From Spirosoma panaciterrae DSM 21099 (GTDB lineage: Bacteria; Bacteroidota; Bacteroidia; Cytophagales; Spirosomataceae): a stretch of DNA of 64,000 bases. Shown here piece after piece: positions 44,780 to 53,736 of this stretch. The notes below the pieces were generated by a model. It saw only the letters and a list, made by a program, of their open reading frames with translations. It was not told the origin of the DNA and ran no database searches. Both the position numbers and the translations under genes were made by a program. Positions within the stretch are counted from its first letter, which is position 1. Each line of letters begins with the position of its first letter. The stretch covers positions 103,625 through 167,624 of the forward strand of contig NZ_KB893183.1 of the NCBI RefSeq assembly GCF_000374025.1, read 5' to 3'.

Positions 44780-46486
44780 ATGAAACGATACATTAAATTT
44801 CTGTTCCTAACCGCCCCACTGGCTTTGCTGGGTAGCTGCGTCAAATTAGATACAGTACCTTACGACCGAATCAGCTCCGAAACGTTCTGGCAAACGCCCG
44901 AACATGCCAAACAAGCCATTATGGGTGTTTATGGCGGTTTGCGACGCGACGACCTGTACGGCAAGAAATGCCTACATGATAACATGGGTGGCCTGGCATT
45001 TGGCTGGCAGGAGAGTGGCTATCTGAGTGCCATGCTGGGAACGGCTAACGAACAAACGACGTACATCAGCAATTTCTGGCGAAACCAGTACGACGAAATT
45101 CAGCGGGCCAATCAGGTGATTCGCCGGGTGCCGGGTATGCCCATTGACGAAGCAGTAAAAAAGCCCGTCGTGGCCGAAGCCAAATTCCTGCGGGCACTTC
45201 ACTACGCCGAATTGATCAGTTATTTCGGGGGCGTACCGCTTTACAATGAATCCGTCGACCTGAATACCGATTTCAATGACCTGAAAAACCCACGGAGTAC
45301 AATCGAGGAAGTGCGGGCCTTTATCGTGAAAGATCTCACTGAAGCCATTGCCGATTTGCCCGTTGCCTGGCCGCAGGCTGACTATGGCCGCGCTACGAAA
45401 GGGGCTGCTTTTGCGTTACGTGGTAAGGTTTATCTATACGCCAAAGACTGGCAAAAAGCCATCGCCGATTTTGAAGAGATCGTTTATAATAAGTCCAACA
45501 ATTACGGCTACGCACTCTATCCGAAATATGCCGATCTGTTCAAGCTGGCCGGGCATAAAAGCAATGAAATGATTTTTTCGGTTCAAACGCTGGCGGGGGT
45601 TGGCTTAGAGTACGGCATTCCATTCGCCTATTATATGGGATTCAGAGGTTCTTTTGGTGGAGGAAACTTCAGCATACCCACCACTGAATTGGCTGATAGT
45701 TACGAAAATAAGGATGGCTCGAAGTTCAACTGGAACGACTTTATTCCTAAATTCAACGAAGACAATACGGTCAAACGCAAGGCTTTCTGGGCGACGCATA
45801 CCAATGGCAAACTCACATCGATTCCTGACACGGCGCTGCTGGGTAAAGTTTATCGGAGCCGCGACCCACGGATGACGGCGTCCCTGATTGTTCCCTATTC
45901 CTATCACATCGGTTTTGTTGCCAATCAGGTTCGGACCTTGCAGTTTGTGGTAGCAGCCGGCGTGAGCGAAAACTTCGGGCAATGCCGGAACAATTCGGGC
46001 TGGTATACGTACTTGTGGCGCAAATTTGTGCCGGAGGGAAACGAAAACGGAGCCATGAGTGTCCGCGAACACACGCCTTTCAACTTCCCCATTATCCGTT
46101 ACGCCGATGTACTACTAATGCTTTCAGAAGCCTACAACGAAGCCGGGCAGCTAGCCAAAGCCATCGTGGAACTTAACAAAGTTCGGGCTCGCGTCGGCAT
46201 GCCGGGGCTGAACAGTGGCCCTGCTGTGCTGGCAGTAACGACCAAAGCGCAGCTATTCGACCGGATTGTTCACGAACGAAAGGTTGAACTGGCCGGTGAA
46301 GGTCATCAGTTCAGCGATGTTCGGCGGTGGGGTATTGCGAAGGCCCAGTTGGATGGTACCATCATCAAGAACCTGTTTGGCGAAACGCATTTTACGCGCA
46401 AATTCACCGACCGGGATTACCTGTGGCCTATTCCATTTACCGATCGGCAGATGAATTCCGCCCTGACTCAGAATCCGGGCTGGTAA
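44780..46486 (+). CDS. susD: SusD-like surface glycan-binding lipoprotein
   Basis: The roughly 568-residue lipoprotein begins MKRYIKFLFLTAPLALLGSC with the lipobox cysteine at residue 20. Helical TPR-like repeats and the RagB/SusD C-terminal domain follow (FPIIRYADVLLMLSEAYNEA near residue 435, KVELAGEGHQFSDVRRWG near 505). It pairs with the SusC transporter to bind oligosaccharides at the cell surface. The start at 44780 lies 13 bases after the SusC stop. Confidence 0.93.
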   Translation: MKRYIKFLFLTAPLALLGSCVKLDTVPYDRISSETFWQTPEHAKQAIMGVYGGLRRDDLYGKKCLHDNMGGLAFGWQESGYLSAMLGTANEQTTYISNFWRNQYDEIQRANQVIRRVPGMPIDEAVKKPVVAEAKFLRALHYAELISYFGGVPLYNESVDLNTDFNDLKNPRSTIEEVRAFIVKDLTEAIADLPVAWPQADYGRATKGAAFALRGKVYLYAKDWQKAIADFEEIVYNKSNNYGYALYPKYADLFKLAGHKSNEMIFSVQTLAGVGLEYGIPFAYYMGFRGSFGGGNFSIPTTELADSYENKDGSKFNWNDFIPKFNEDNTVKRKAFWATHTNGKLTSIPDTALLGKVYRSRDPRMTASLIVPYSYHIGFVANQVRTLQFVVAAGVSENFGQCRNNSGWYTYLWRKFVPEGNENGAMSVREHTPFNFPIIRYADVLLMLSEAYNEAGQLAKAIVELNKVRARVGMPGLNSGPAVLAVTTKAQLFDRIVHERKVELAGEGHQFSDVRRWGIAKAQLDGTIIKNLFGETHFTRKFTDRDYLWPIPFTDRQMNSALTQNPGW

Positions 46487-46528
46487 GATCTATGTTATGT
46501 AGCGGGGCGGCCCGTGCTGTTGGTAATC

Positions 46529-46562
46529 AGAAAGCCGGTATAGCAATGCTGGCTGGCTTTCT
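46529..46562 (+). terminator. hairpin after SusD
   Basis: An 8-bp stem AGAAAGCC/GGCTTTCT with an 18-base loop lies 43 bases after the SusD stop; the T tract is weak. The rest of the 415-base gap (46563-46901) holds no convincing gene; the last 40 bases (GCGTAAATT ... TTTGTCTTG) only faintly resemble the shared leader element. Confidence 0.45.
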
Positions 46563-46901
46563 TCCTGCATGGCCTATGCCTGACGTTTATAGAGTATCGT
46601 TATCCGTTGTGCTGCGTTGAGTCAGAACCTGTTGGCGTTTGTGACATACCTTGTTAGCAGGGCAACTATATACACACCATCCATCGGTTAACCAGCAATA
46701 CAGACAACCAAGCCCTTAACAACTTTTGCAGACTGGATGAGATGAAACATTCCTTCTGACAGCGCCTTTTACCGGCACTCCAATCAACGCCCCTGATCCG
46801 TTTTAGTGGACTGATCGAACGTAAACAGCCGACCCGAAATCGGGCTGGACTGGCTGCTATTACCCTTTGCGTAAATTCTTCAACCTCAACTTTGTCTTGT
46901 T

Positions 46902-49367
46902 ATGAAATTCCTGAGCTTTACATCCATACTCGCTTTTTATTTCATCCTGAACCTCGCAAAAGCGACTTACGCGCAAACCTTTACACCCTCACCCGATGTG
47001 CTGACACAGGCCCTCAGCGCTGATTCCGTTCGCTGGAAAGCCGACCCAAATACCAATCCCGAATACACGACGTATAACACGCTGGCGACGGTTAAGGCTA
47101 TGAACTACCTAGCGCTGGTAGCCTACCATAATCCCTCGAACACCACCGTTGTCAATCGGCTGCTGGTGCAGATACGCAGTGCTATTAAGGGAGGCTATGA
47201 GCCTACCTGTCGGGGAGCTATTCTGGGCTGGACCGACAATGCCTTGGCTCAAAGCCTGACCCTGGCTAAATATACGTCTACTGTCTGGTCTAAACTCACC
47301 TCTGCCGAGAAGAATAAATGCGACTGGCTGATGAAGGCGCTGACCGTAGCGGGTAACTACAATCAGAATTTCCATAATAATCCCGCCAGATGTATTCTGG
47401 GCGTATTTCAGTTTGGAGGAAAAAGAACTTCCCCAAATATTCAGGAAGGCTACGTCGGTATTATGATTACCGCTCACAAGTACTTTGGAGGAGCGACTGC
47501 CGTCAACGACACGCTGGCCCATTTTGATTATGATCGGTATCTGGCGGCATTTACCAGCCTGGGCTTTACCAACATTATCTATGGCTGGACCTACAACTTC
47601 GGGGATACATCGAGTGGGCGGGCGCAGATGGGGAGCCGGATGGAAAACGGAGGCACTGACGCAGGTGGTGGCACTATTGCCACGCAGGGTGTGCGTCGCC
47701 CCTTCACTTTCGGCGACTATAGTTCGCCAGCCGTGGAAATCCCCTACGATCCGTTTCAGATTTATCAGGCACTGGCCGCCCGCATGTATCGGCACATTAC
47801 CCACAGTCAATCGGACAGCGGGTACGCTTATATACTTAACAATAGGATTTCCCCCATGACGGGGCTGATGGGTATGTGTAATGAGTTACAAGGGCTTGAT
47901 GGGGCTGGCGAGCGGAGTTCGGTTCGGTATGCCTATGATGGCTGGATGAACAGTATCCTTACGTATGCGACCTTGCGAACACTGGGTTTGTGGGGTAACA
48001 CGGCAGCTCATCAGGACATTGACCGTCGGATGAAAGTAGGCTCTATCGACCTGCTTTATAAATACAAAGCAGGTTATCAGGGTCGCTCAAACGGCGAATC
48101 TAAGAGGCATACAGAGCCGACGGGCATCACGTTGGGCTATATCTTTCTGAAGGATATCTGGACTAATTACCTGTGGTCGCGCAAGGACATGAACCTGCTG
48201 GAGCTCATGTCGCCCACGGTTAGCGAGTCGTTTAATTCTGTTACACTTAGTAGTGGTTTCACCAACGGTACATTTACCGGTGCGCAGGGACTTACCTGGA
48301 ACTACACGCAAGCCCGGAAAGGGAATGGCGATCAGGTAAAACCAGATGATAACAACATCATCGCGCTGTCAGCTACCAATAATGGCAACCTCAGAACGAC
48401 GCTTACCAAACCATTAAAAGGACTTCGGTTCAAAGTGCGTGCCCGGACGGCTTCTGGTTCTCCTGCTGTAACCGTTCGGGTCAATGGAACAGCGGTACGC
48501 ACCTATACCAGCTTCTCATCGACGGAGGTTGAGGTGGTTCATGTACCCAATATCTACGCACTGACGGGGCAGGAACTCATGATCGATAATACAGGTACGG
48601 CTGAAGTTCTGATCGACGATGTCGAACTGGAGGATGCTGCGGTTTTTGTCCAGCTACGAAATGGCAATTCCAGTTCTCCAAATACGTACCAGCTTAGACC
48701 CCATTTTCGCTTGACTAAACAGACTACAGATACGATTACGTATCAGTCACTGACCCTACGGTACTGGTTTACCAGCGAAAACCACAATACGCTGGAAACG
48801 TTCGTCGATGTGGCCAGTATAGGAACGGGGAATGTTCTCATGCAGGACTATGCCCTATCGCCTGGTCGTCAGGGAGCAGATCGGTACATGGAGTACACCT
48901 TTACATCGGCGGCTGGTATGCTGCCTGCTACAGGCAATTCAGGGAGTATTGAAACCCGAATACGTAAGATCAATCAGACCATCTTCAATGAAGCCGACGA
49001 CTACTCTTATGTAAGTAATACAAGTTTTGTGCAAACCAATAAGGTAACTGTCTATCGAAACGGAGAGATCATCTGGGGCAAGGAGCCAACGGCATCAGGA
49101 GCGCGTATAGCGACTATTGATGTGGAAGGAGTGAGTACAAACTGGGCCATCTACCCCAATCCAGCCAGTGAAGAGCTTATGCTGAGTGGTGGTAACCCTG
49201 ACCAACCCATCGACGTAACGATTCGGGGCGTGAATGGCCATGTTCTGATGAAATCGCATACGTATTTCCAGAAGCCGATTGGGATCGAAAAACTCGCTAC
49301 AGGCCTATATCTACTTGAAGTTCAGCAAGCAAATACGGTGAAACAGCTCAAATTCCTCAAACAATAA
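46902..49367 (+). CDS. secreted CBM3-containing protein with T9SS signal (paralog 1)
   Basis: The 821-residue protein has a signal peptide (ending near ATYAQ), then a 400-residue helical domain (residues 25-430) rich in Trp, Tyr and Asn, of the alpha/alpha-toroid type by appearance and perhaps a polysaccharide lyase. A beta-sandwich follows (445-575), then a CBM3-like cellulose-binding domain (580-725, LRYWFTSENHNTLETFVD) and a T9SS type A sorting domain (747-821, AIYPNPASEELMLSGG). It is probably exported to the cell surface or medium. The catalytic activity is not proved; the family of the N-terminal domain was not recognised. Confidence 0.75.
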   Translation: MKFLSFTSILAFYFILNLAKATYAQTFTPSPDVLTQALSADSVRWKADPNTNPEYTTYNTLATVKAMNYLALVAYHNPSNTTVVNRLLVQIRSAIKGGYEPTCRGAILGWTDNALAQSLTLAKYTSTVWSKLTSAEKNKCDWLMKALTVAGNYNQNFHNNPARCILGVFQFGGKRTSPNIQEGYVGIMITAHKYFGGATAVNDTLAHFDYDRYLAAFTSLGFTNIIYGWTYNFGDTSSGRAQMGSRMENGGTDAGGGTIATQGVRRPFTFGDYSSPAVEIPYDPFQIYQALAARMYRHITHSQSDSGYAYILNNRISPMTGLMGMCNELQGLDGAGERSSVRYAYDGWMNSILTYATLRTLGLWGNTAAHQDIDRRMKVGSIDLLYKYKAGYQGRSNGESKRHTEPTGITLGYIFLKDIWTNYLWSRKDMNLLELMSPTVSESFNSVTLSSGFTNGTFTGAQGLTWNYTQARKGNGDQVKPDDNNIIALSATNNGNLRTTLTKPLKGLRFKVRARTASGSPAVTVRVNGTAVRTYTSFSSTEVEVVHVPNIYALTGQELMIDNTGTAEVLIDDVELEDAAVFVQLRNGNSSSPNTYQLRPHFRLTKQTTDTITYQSLTLRYWFTSENHNTLETFVDVASIGTGNVLMQDYALSPGRQGADRYMEYTFTSAAGMLPATGNSGSIETRIRKINQTIFNEADDYSYVSNTSFVQTNKVTVYRNGEIIWGKEPTASGARIATIDVEGVSTNWAIYPNPASEELMLSGGNPDQPIDVTIRGVNGHVLMKSHTYFQKPIGIEKLATGLYLLEVQQANTVKQLKFLKQ

Positions 49368-49403
49368 ACCTTCTCTTCCTTCAATTTCTAAACTATTCAA
49401 TTT

Positions 49404-52400
49404 ATGAGGAACATCAAACTCCGCTGGTTTTGGCTGGCCTCCTTCTGCTTTCTGGCAACGATAGCGACTCACGCGCAAACCTTTACGCCCTCGCCCGATG
49501 TGCTAAATGAGGCACTGAACGCCAATCTGGTTCGCTGGAAAGCTGACCCCGAAACCAACCCCGAATACACAACCTATAACGCGCTGGCCACGGCAAAGGC
49601 CATGAACTACCTGGCATTGGTAGCCTACCATAATCCCTCGAATACGGCCGCTGTCAATCGATTGCTGTCTCAGATTCGCAGTGTCATTGCGGGCGGAAAC
49701 GAACCCACCTGCCGGGGAGCCATTCTGGGCTGGACCGACAATGCACTGGCTCAGAGTTTAACCCTGGCCAAGAATACTCCAGCCGTGTGGGGGCAGCTTA
49801 CCCCCGCTGAAATCAATAAATGTGATTGGCTAATGCGGGCGCTGACCGTGGCGGGTAACTATTTCCAGAACTACTATAACGAACCAAAGGTGTGCCTGCT
49901 GAATGTGTTTCAATATGCGGGCAAACGCAATGCGCCAAACATCGTAGAGGGCTACGTGGGTATTATGATTACGGCTCACCGGTATTGGGGTGGCGCGGCT
50001 GCGGTCAATCAGCTACTGGCTGATTTTAACTATGATACGTATCTGGCAACGTTTGAAAGTCTGGGATTTACCAACATCATTTTCGGTTGGACCTATGCTT
50101 ATGGCAACACTCCCGAAGGTCGTGCTCAGATGAAAAGCCTGATGGAGAACGGTGGCACCGACAAGGGCGGGGGTACCATCAATGAGCAGGGAGTTAAACG
50201 GCCGTTTACGTTTGAAAGCTATTACAGCCCATTTGCAGAGGTTCCCTACGAGCCTTTTCAGATTTATCAGGCACTGACCGAGCGGATGTATCGGCATATC
50301 ACCCACAATCAATCCAACAGCGGGCAAGCCTATATTCTCAACAACCGGATTTCGCCCATGACGGGGCTTATGGGTATGTGTAACGAGTTACAAGGGTCGG
50401 ATGGGTCTGGCGAGCGGAGTTCGGTTCGGTACACCTATGATGGCTGGTCGAACAGCATTCTGACGTATGCGTCCTTGCGAACACTGGGTTTGTGGGGTAA
50501 CACGGCGGCACATCAGGACATTGACCGTCGGATACGCGTCGGTTCCATCGACTTACTTTATAAATATAAGGCGGGGTATCGGGGTCGCTCGAACGGTGAA
50601 TTTTTGACGCACACGGAGCCGACGGGCATCACCTTTGGCTATATTTTCCTGAAGGATATCTGGATCAATTACCTCTGGGATCGCAAGGATATGAACCTGC
50701 TCGAACTGATGTCGCCAACCTTAACCGAGTCTTTTACGGACGTAACGCTCGGCAGCAGTTTTTCGGATGGGCAGTTTACGGGAAATCAGGGGCTAGTGTG
50801 GAACTACACCCAGGCCCGTCAGGCAGGTGCATCGGGCGTAAAACCCAACGATACGAAGTTTATCGCCTTGGCGGCCAACAGTGGTGTTCTCCGTTCGACC
50901 CTAACCAAACCCGTTAAAATCATCCGGTTCAAAGTACGCAATTTGTCAGGCGAGGGTTCGCCTTCCGTAACGGTGAAACTGAACGATCAGGTGTTACGTA
51001 CCTACAGTAGTTTTAGTACCGACGAAACGGCGGTTATTGCCATAGCCGATCTGACAGCGTCCAGTGGCGATCAACTCATTATCACCAATTCGGGTTCGAC
51101 AGAGGTGCTAATCGATGATCTGGAACTGGAACAGGTTTCGGCTCCCGAAGCCCCTGTTAACCTAACGGCATCCAATATTCAGATGCGTGAACTAACCCTG
51201 ACCTGGGCCGACAGCGCCACGACCGAAACAGGTTTCCGGCTGGAGCGTCGAGAAATGCCCAATGGTTCGTTTCAGGATATTCAAAGTAATCTGCCCGCTA
51301 ATACAACCCAATACGTTGACCAGGGCCTACAACCCGAAACGATCTATGAATATCGCTTGTCGGCGTTTAATCTGGCGGGTTCTTCTCCGGTCATTCTGAC
51401 AACTGCCGAAACGCTACCACTGGTAGCACAGGATTCGGTAAGCTTTACCCCGGTAGCCGATGCGTATGTGCAGGCGGGGGCTAGTACCAGCGGAAGTAAT
51501 TACGGAACTCGTACCTTCCTGAATGTGAAGTGGGCCGGAGCAACCAACAGTGCCACCAGGGAATCCTTTATGCGATTCGATCTAAGTAGTGTTACCAAAC
51601 GCATTCGGCGAGCTACGTTGCGTCTGTATGCAAGTGGCATTGAAGCCAGTACAACCAATCCCCTGACCGCACGGCTGGATTTGATTCAGCAGAATGACTG
51701 GGATGAAACGACCATTACCTGGAACAACAGCCGCTCCTTTACATCGCTGGGAGAACTGCACCGCTGGGACCCCTTTTTAGGTGTCAATACAGTCGATTTG
51801 GAGACGGATTTGTTTCAGGATCAGCTTGGCGGACTACTAACGATGAAAATCAGTGTCTTGGAGAGTCTCTTATTGACATTGGGTAGTAGAGAAGCCTCAA
51901 ACGCCAGCCAGCGCCCCTTGTTAACCCTTTACGTAGACCTCCTCAACGCCCCCACCAATCTCAGTCTGTCGGGGAATGCACAGCCCGTTTTGACCTGGAG
52001 CGACAACGCCAGTAATGAAACAGGCTTTACCATTCAGCGTAAACCGGCTGGAGGTAGCTTTGCCAATCTGGCAACTGTGGCGGCCAATATCACTACCTTT
52101 ACCGACCTTAACGCGCAACCCGGTATTACGTATACGTATCGCGTTTATGCGTCGAACGACGGGGGGAAGTCGGCCTACTCCAACACCGTTGACCTAACGA
52201 CACCGACCTTGCAGGTGCTGCACAAAGATGGCGATAACGGCCAACTGACCAACAACCAGATTGCTCCCCAGCTCCAACTCAAGAATCTGGGTAGTACGGC
52301 TGTACCGTATCAGGAGTTAACTGTTCGGTACTGGTTTACCAGCGAGAATCACGCGTCCATCAATACCTTTATCGACTGGGCGCAACTGGGAACCTCGCAG

Positions 52401-53402
52401 GTTAAAACCCAGTACGTTCGGCTGAGTGACCCACATCAGGGAGCCGATGGCTATGTCGAGTATGGCTTCGAGGCCGGGGCCGGACAACTGGCTGCGGGCG
52501 GCCAATCTGGCCTGATTCAAACCCGAATTGCCAAACAAACCTGGACGGCTTTTAACGAAGCGGACGATTATTCGTATGTGAACAATACTGACTTTGCCAC
52601 AACCAGTAAAGTAACTCTGTATCGGAATGGAACGCTGATTTGGGGAGTCGAACCCGGCGCGGTGAGTTCAGTTACGCAGGTGGTAGCCGAGTCGGAGAAC
52701 AAGAACCAGACAACCAATTCCAACACGATCAATACGTACCTGCGACTTCAGAACACGGGCAACGTAGCACTGGCTTACAAAGACCTGAAAGTTCGTTACT
52801 GGTTCACCGCCGAGGGGAATCAGCCGCTAAACTACTGGATCGATTATGCCGCACTGGGCGGCAACAACATCACAGGGCAAGTTGTGAAACCAAGCCCCGC
52901 CCGCACCGGTGCCGACACGTATCTGGAGTTCAACTTTTCGGCGAGTCTGGGGAGCCTGGAACCCTCCAGTTCGACGGGTAACATTCAGTATCGGATCGCC
53001 AAGAACGACTGGTCTTCGTTTAATGAAACCGACGATCATTCCTACAAAGTTGTGGGGCCGATGACGGCTAACAGCAAGATCACGGTATACTACAAAGGCC
53101 AGTTGCTCTACGGATCGGAGCCAGCGTCGGGCGGTGCGCGGGTAGCGGCTGTCGATGCCGAGAATGTAACGGAAAACTGGACGATTTACCCCAATCCGGC
53201 TAACGATCAGGTCATTCTGGATGGGGGCAACACTGAAAAAGTCATCGACATAACGATTTTTGGCCTGACAGGTCAGACGATGCAACGGGAGCAGACCTAT
53301 TTCAAAACACCGATTCGGGTTGGCCAACTGCCACAAGGCACCTATCTATTACGGGTAGTACAGGATCAGCAGGTACAGCATCTGAAATTGCTCAAGCAGT
53401 AA
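49404..53402 (+). CDS. large secreted multi-domain CBM3/FN3 protein with T9SS signal (paralog 2)
   Basis: The 1332-residue protein shares the N-terminal helical domain and following beta-sandwich with the gene before it (residues 25-580). It then adds FN3 (581-675), a DNRLRE/CBM96-like domain (681-845, FTPVADAYVQAGASTSG), a second FN3 (850-930), two CBM3-like domains (936-1080 and 1090-1235) and a T9SS sorting domain (1259-1332). The pair arose by duplication and then domain accretion. It is probably a cell-surface or secreted glycan-degrading enzyme. The start is 36 bases after the previous stop. Confidence 0.75.
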   Translation: MRNIKLRWFWLASFCFLATIATHAQTFTPSPDVLNEALNANLVRWKADPETNPEYTTYNALATAKAMNYLALVAYHNPSNTAAVNRLLSQIRSVIAGGNEPTCRGAILGWTDNALAQSLTLAKNTPAVWGQLTPAEINKCDWLMRALTVAGNYFQNYYNEPKVCLLNVFQYAGKRNAPNIVEGYVGIMITAHRYWGGAAAVNQLLADFNYDTYLATFESLGFTNIIFGWTYAYGNTPEGRAQMKSLMENGGTDKGGGTINEQGVKRPFTFESYYSPFAEVPYEPFQIYQALTERMYRHITHNQSNSGQAYILNNRISPMTGLMGMCNELQGSDGSGERSSVRYTYDGWSNSILTYASLRTLGLWGNTAAHQDIDRRIRVGSIDLLYKYKAGYRGRSNGEFLTHTEPTGITFGYIFLKDIWINYLWDRKDMNLLELMSPTLTESFTDVTLGSSFSDGQFTGNQGLVWNYTQARQAGASGVKPNDTKFIALAANSGVLRSTLTKPVKIIRFKVRNLSGEGSPSVTVKLNDQVLRTYSSFSTDETAVIAIADLTASSGDQLIITNSGSTEVLIDDLELEQVSAPEAPVNLTASNIQMRELTLTWADSATTETGFRLERREMPNGSFQDIQSNLPANTTQYVDQGLQPETIYEYRLSAFNLAGSSPVILTTAETLPLVAQDSVSFTPVADAYVQAGASTSGSNYGTRTFLNVKWAGATNSATRESFMRFDLSSVTKRIRRATLRLYASGIEASTTNPLTARLDLIQQNDWDETTITWNNSRSFTSLGELHRWDPFLGVNTVDLETDLFQDQLGGLLTMKISVLESLLLTLGSREASNASQRPLLTLYVDLLNAPTNLSLSGNAQPVLTWSDNASNETGFTIQRKPAGGSFANLATVAANITTFTDLNAQPGITYTYRVYASNDGGKSAYSNTVDLTTPTLQVLHKDGDNGQLTNNQIAPQLQLKNLGSTAVPYQELTVRYWFTSENHASINTFIDWAQLGTSQVKTQYVRLSDPHQGADGYVEYGFEAGAGQLAAGGQSGLIQTRIAKQTWTAFNEADDYSYVNNTDFATTSKVTLYRNGTLIWGVEPGAVSSVTQVVAESENKNQTTNSNTINTYLRLQNTGNVALAYKDLKVRYWFTAEGNQPLNYWIDYAALGGNNITGQVVKPSPARTGADTYLEFNFSASLGSLEPSSSTGNIQYRIAKNDWSSFNETDDHSYKVVGPMTANSKITVYYKGQLLYGSEPASGGARVAAVDAENVTENWTIYPNPANDQVILDGGNTEKVIDITIFGLTGQTMQREQTYFKTPIRVGQLPQGTYLLRVVQDQQVQHLKLLKQ

Positions 53403-53425
53403 CGGCTGTAGACGATATCTTAAGG

Positions 53426-53456
53426 GTAACGTTGGTCGTATAATGGCCAACGTTAC
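53426..53456 (+). terminator. strong hairpin after the large secreted protein
   Basis: A perfect 10-bp stem GTAACGTTGG/CCAACGTTAC with an 11-base loop starts 24 bases after the stop codon. No T run follows. Confidence 0.5.
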
Positions 53457-53641
53457 GTTCCCGTCTGCATTTTCTAACCACCATAGCCAGCGAACAACCC
53501 AAAGCGGGTGAACTAATCCTGAAAGGCAGCGACTTCGATTTACTGATGCGTTATGACCCCAATAGTATGGCGGCTAGGGTTGAAAAGAAAGAGATTGACG
53601 CCCCAAAACTAAAACGGGCGTTGGGCAACGTCGTGTACTGA
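53444..53641 (+). pseudogene. C-terminal remnant of a glycan-active enzyme
   Basis: An open frame without a start codon encodes TTIASEQPKAGELILKGSDF and DLLMRYDPNSMAARVEKKEI up to ALGNVVY and a stop. The composition is clearly protein-like and resembles C-terminal beta-domains of polysaccharide-degrading enzymes, but the family is uncertain. It starts inside the hairpin after the large gene. The remaining bases 53642-53736 show nothing recognised. Confidence 0.45.
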
Positions 53642-53736
53642 ATTGTTTTGGACGTGAAAACCGAATAACTGACTGGCAATTCGACCATTGAAGTACTTAA
53701 ATCCGATAAATAATACGTGTATAAATTTCGAGCCGC

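Noticed and set aside
46563..46901. Fourth copy of the shared leader element before the CBM3 gene
   Set aside because: Only GTAAA...TTTGTCTTG matches and the spacing is 2 bases short, so I did not count it as a copy.
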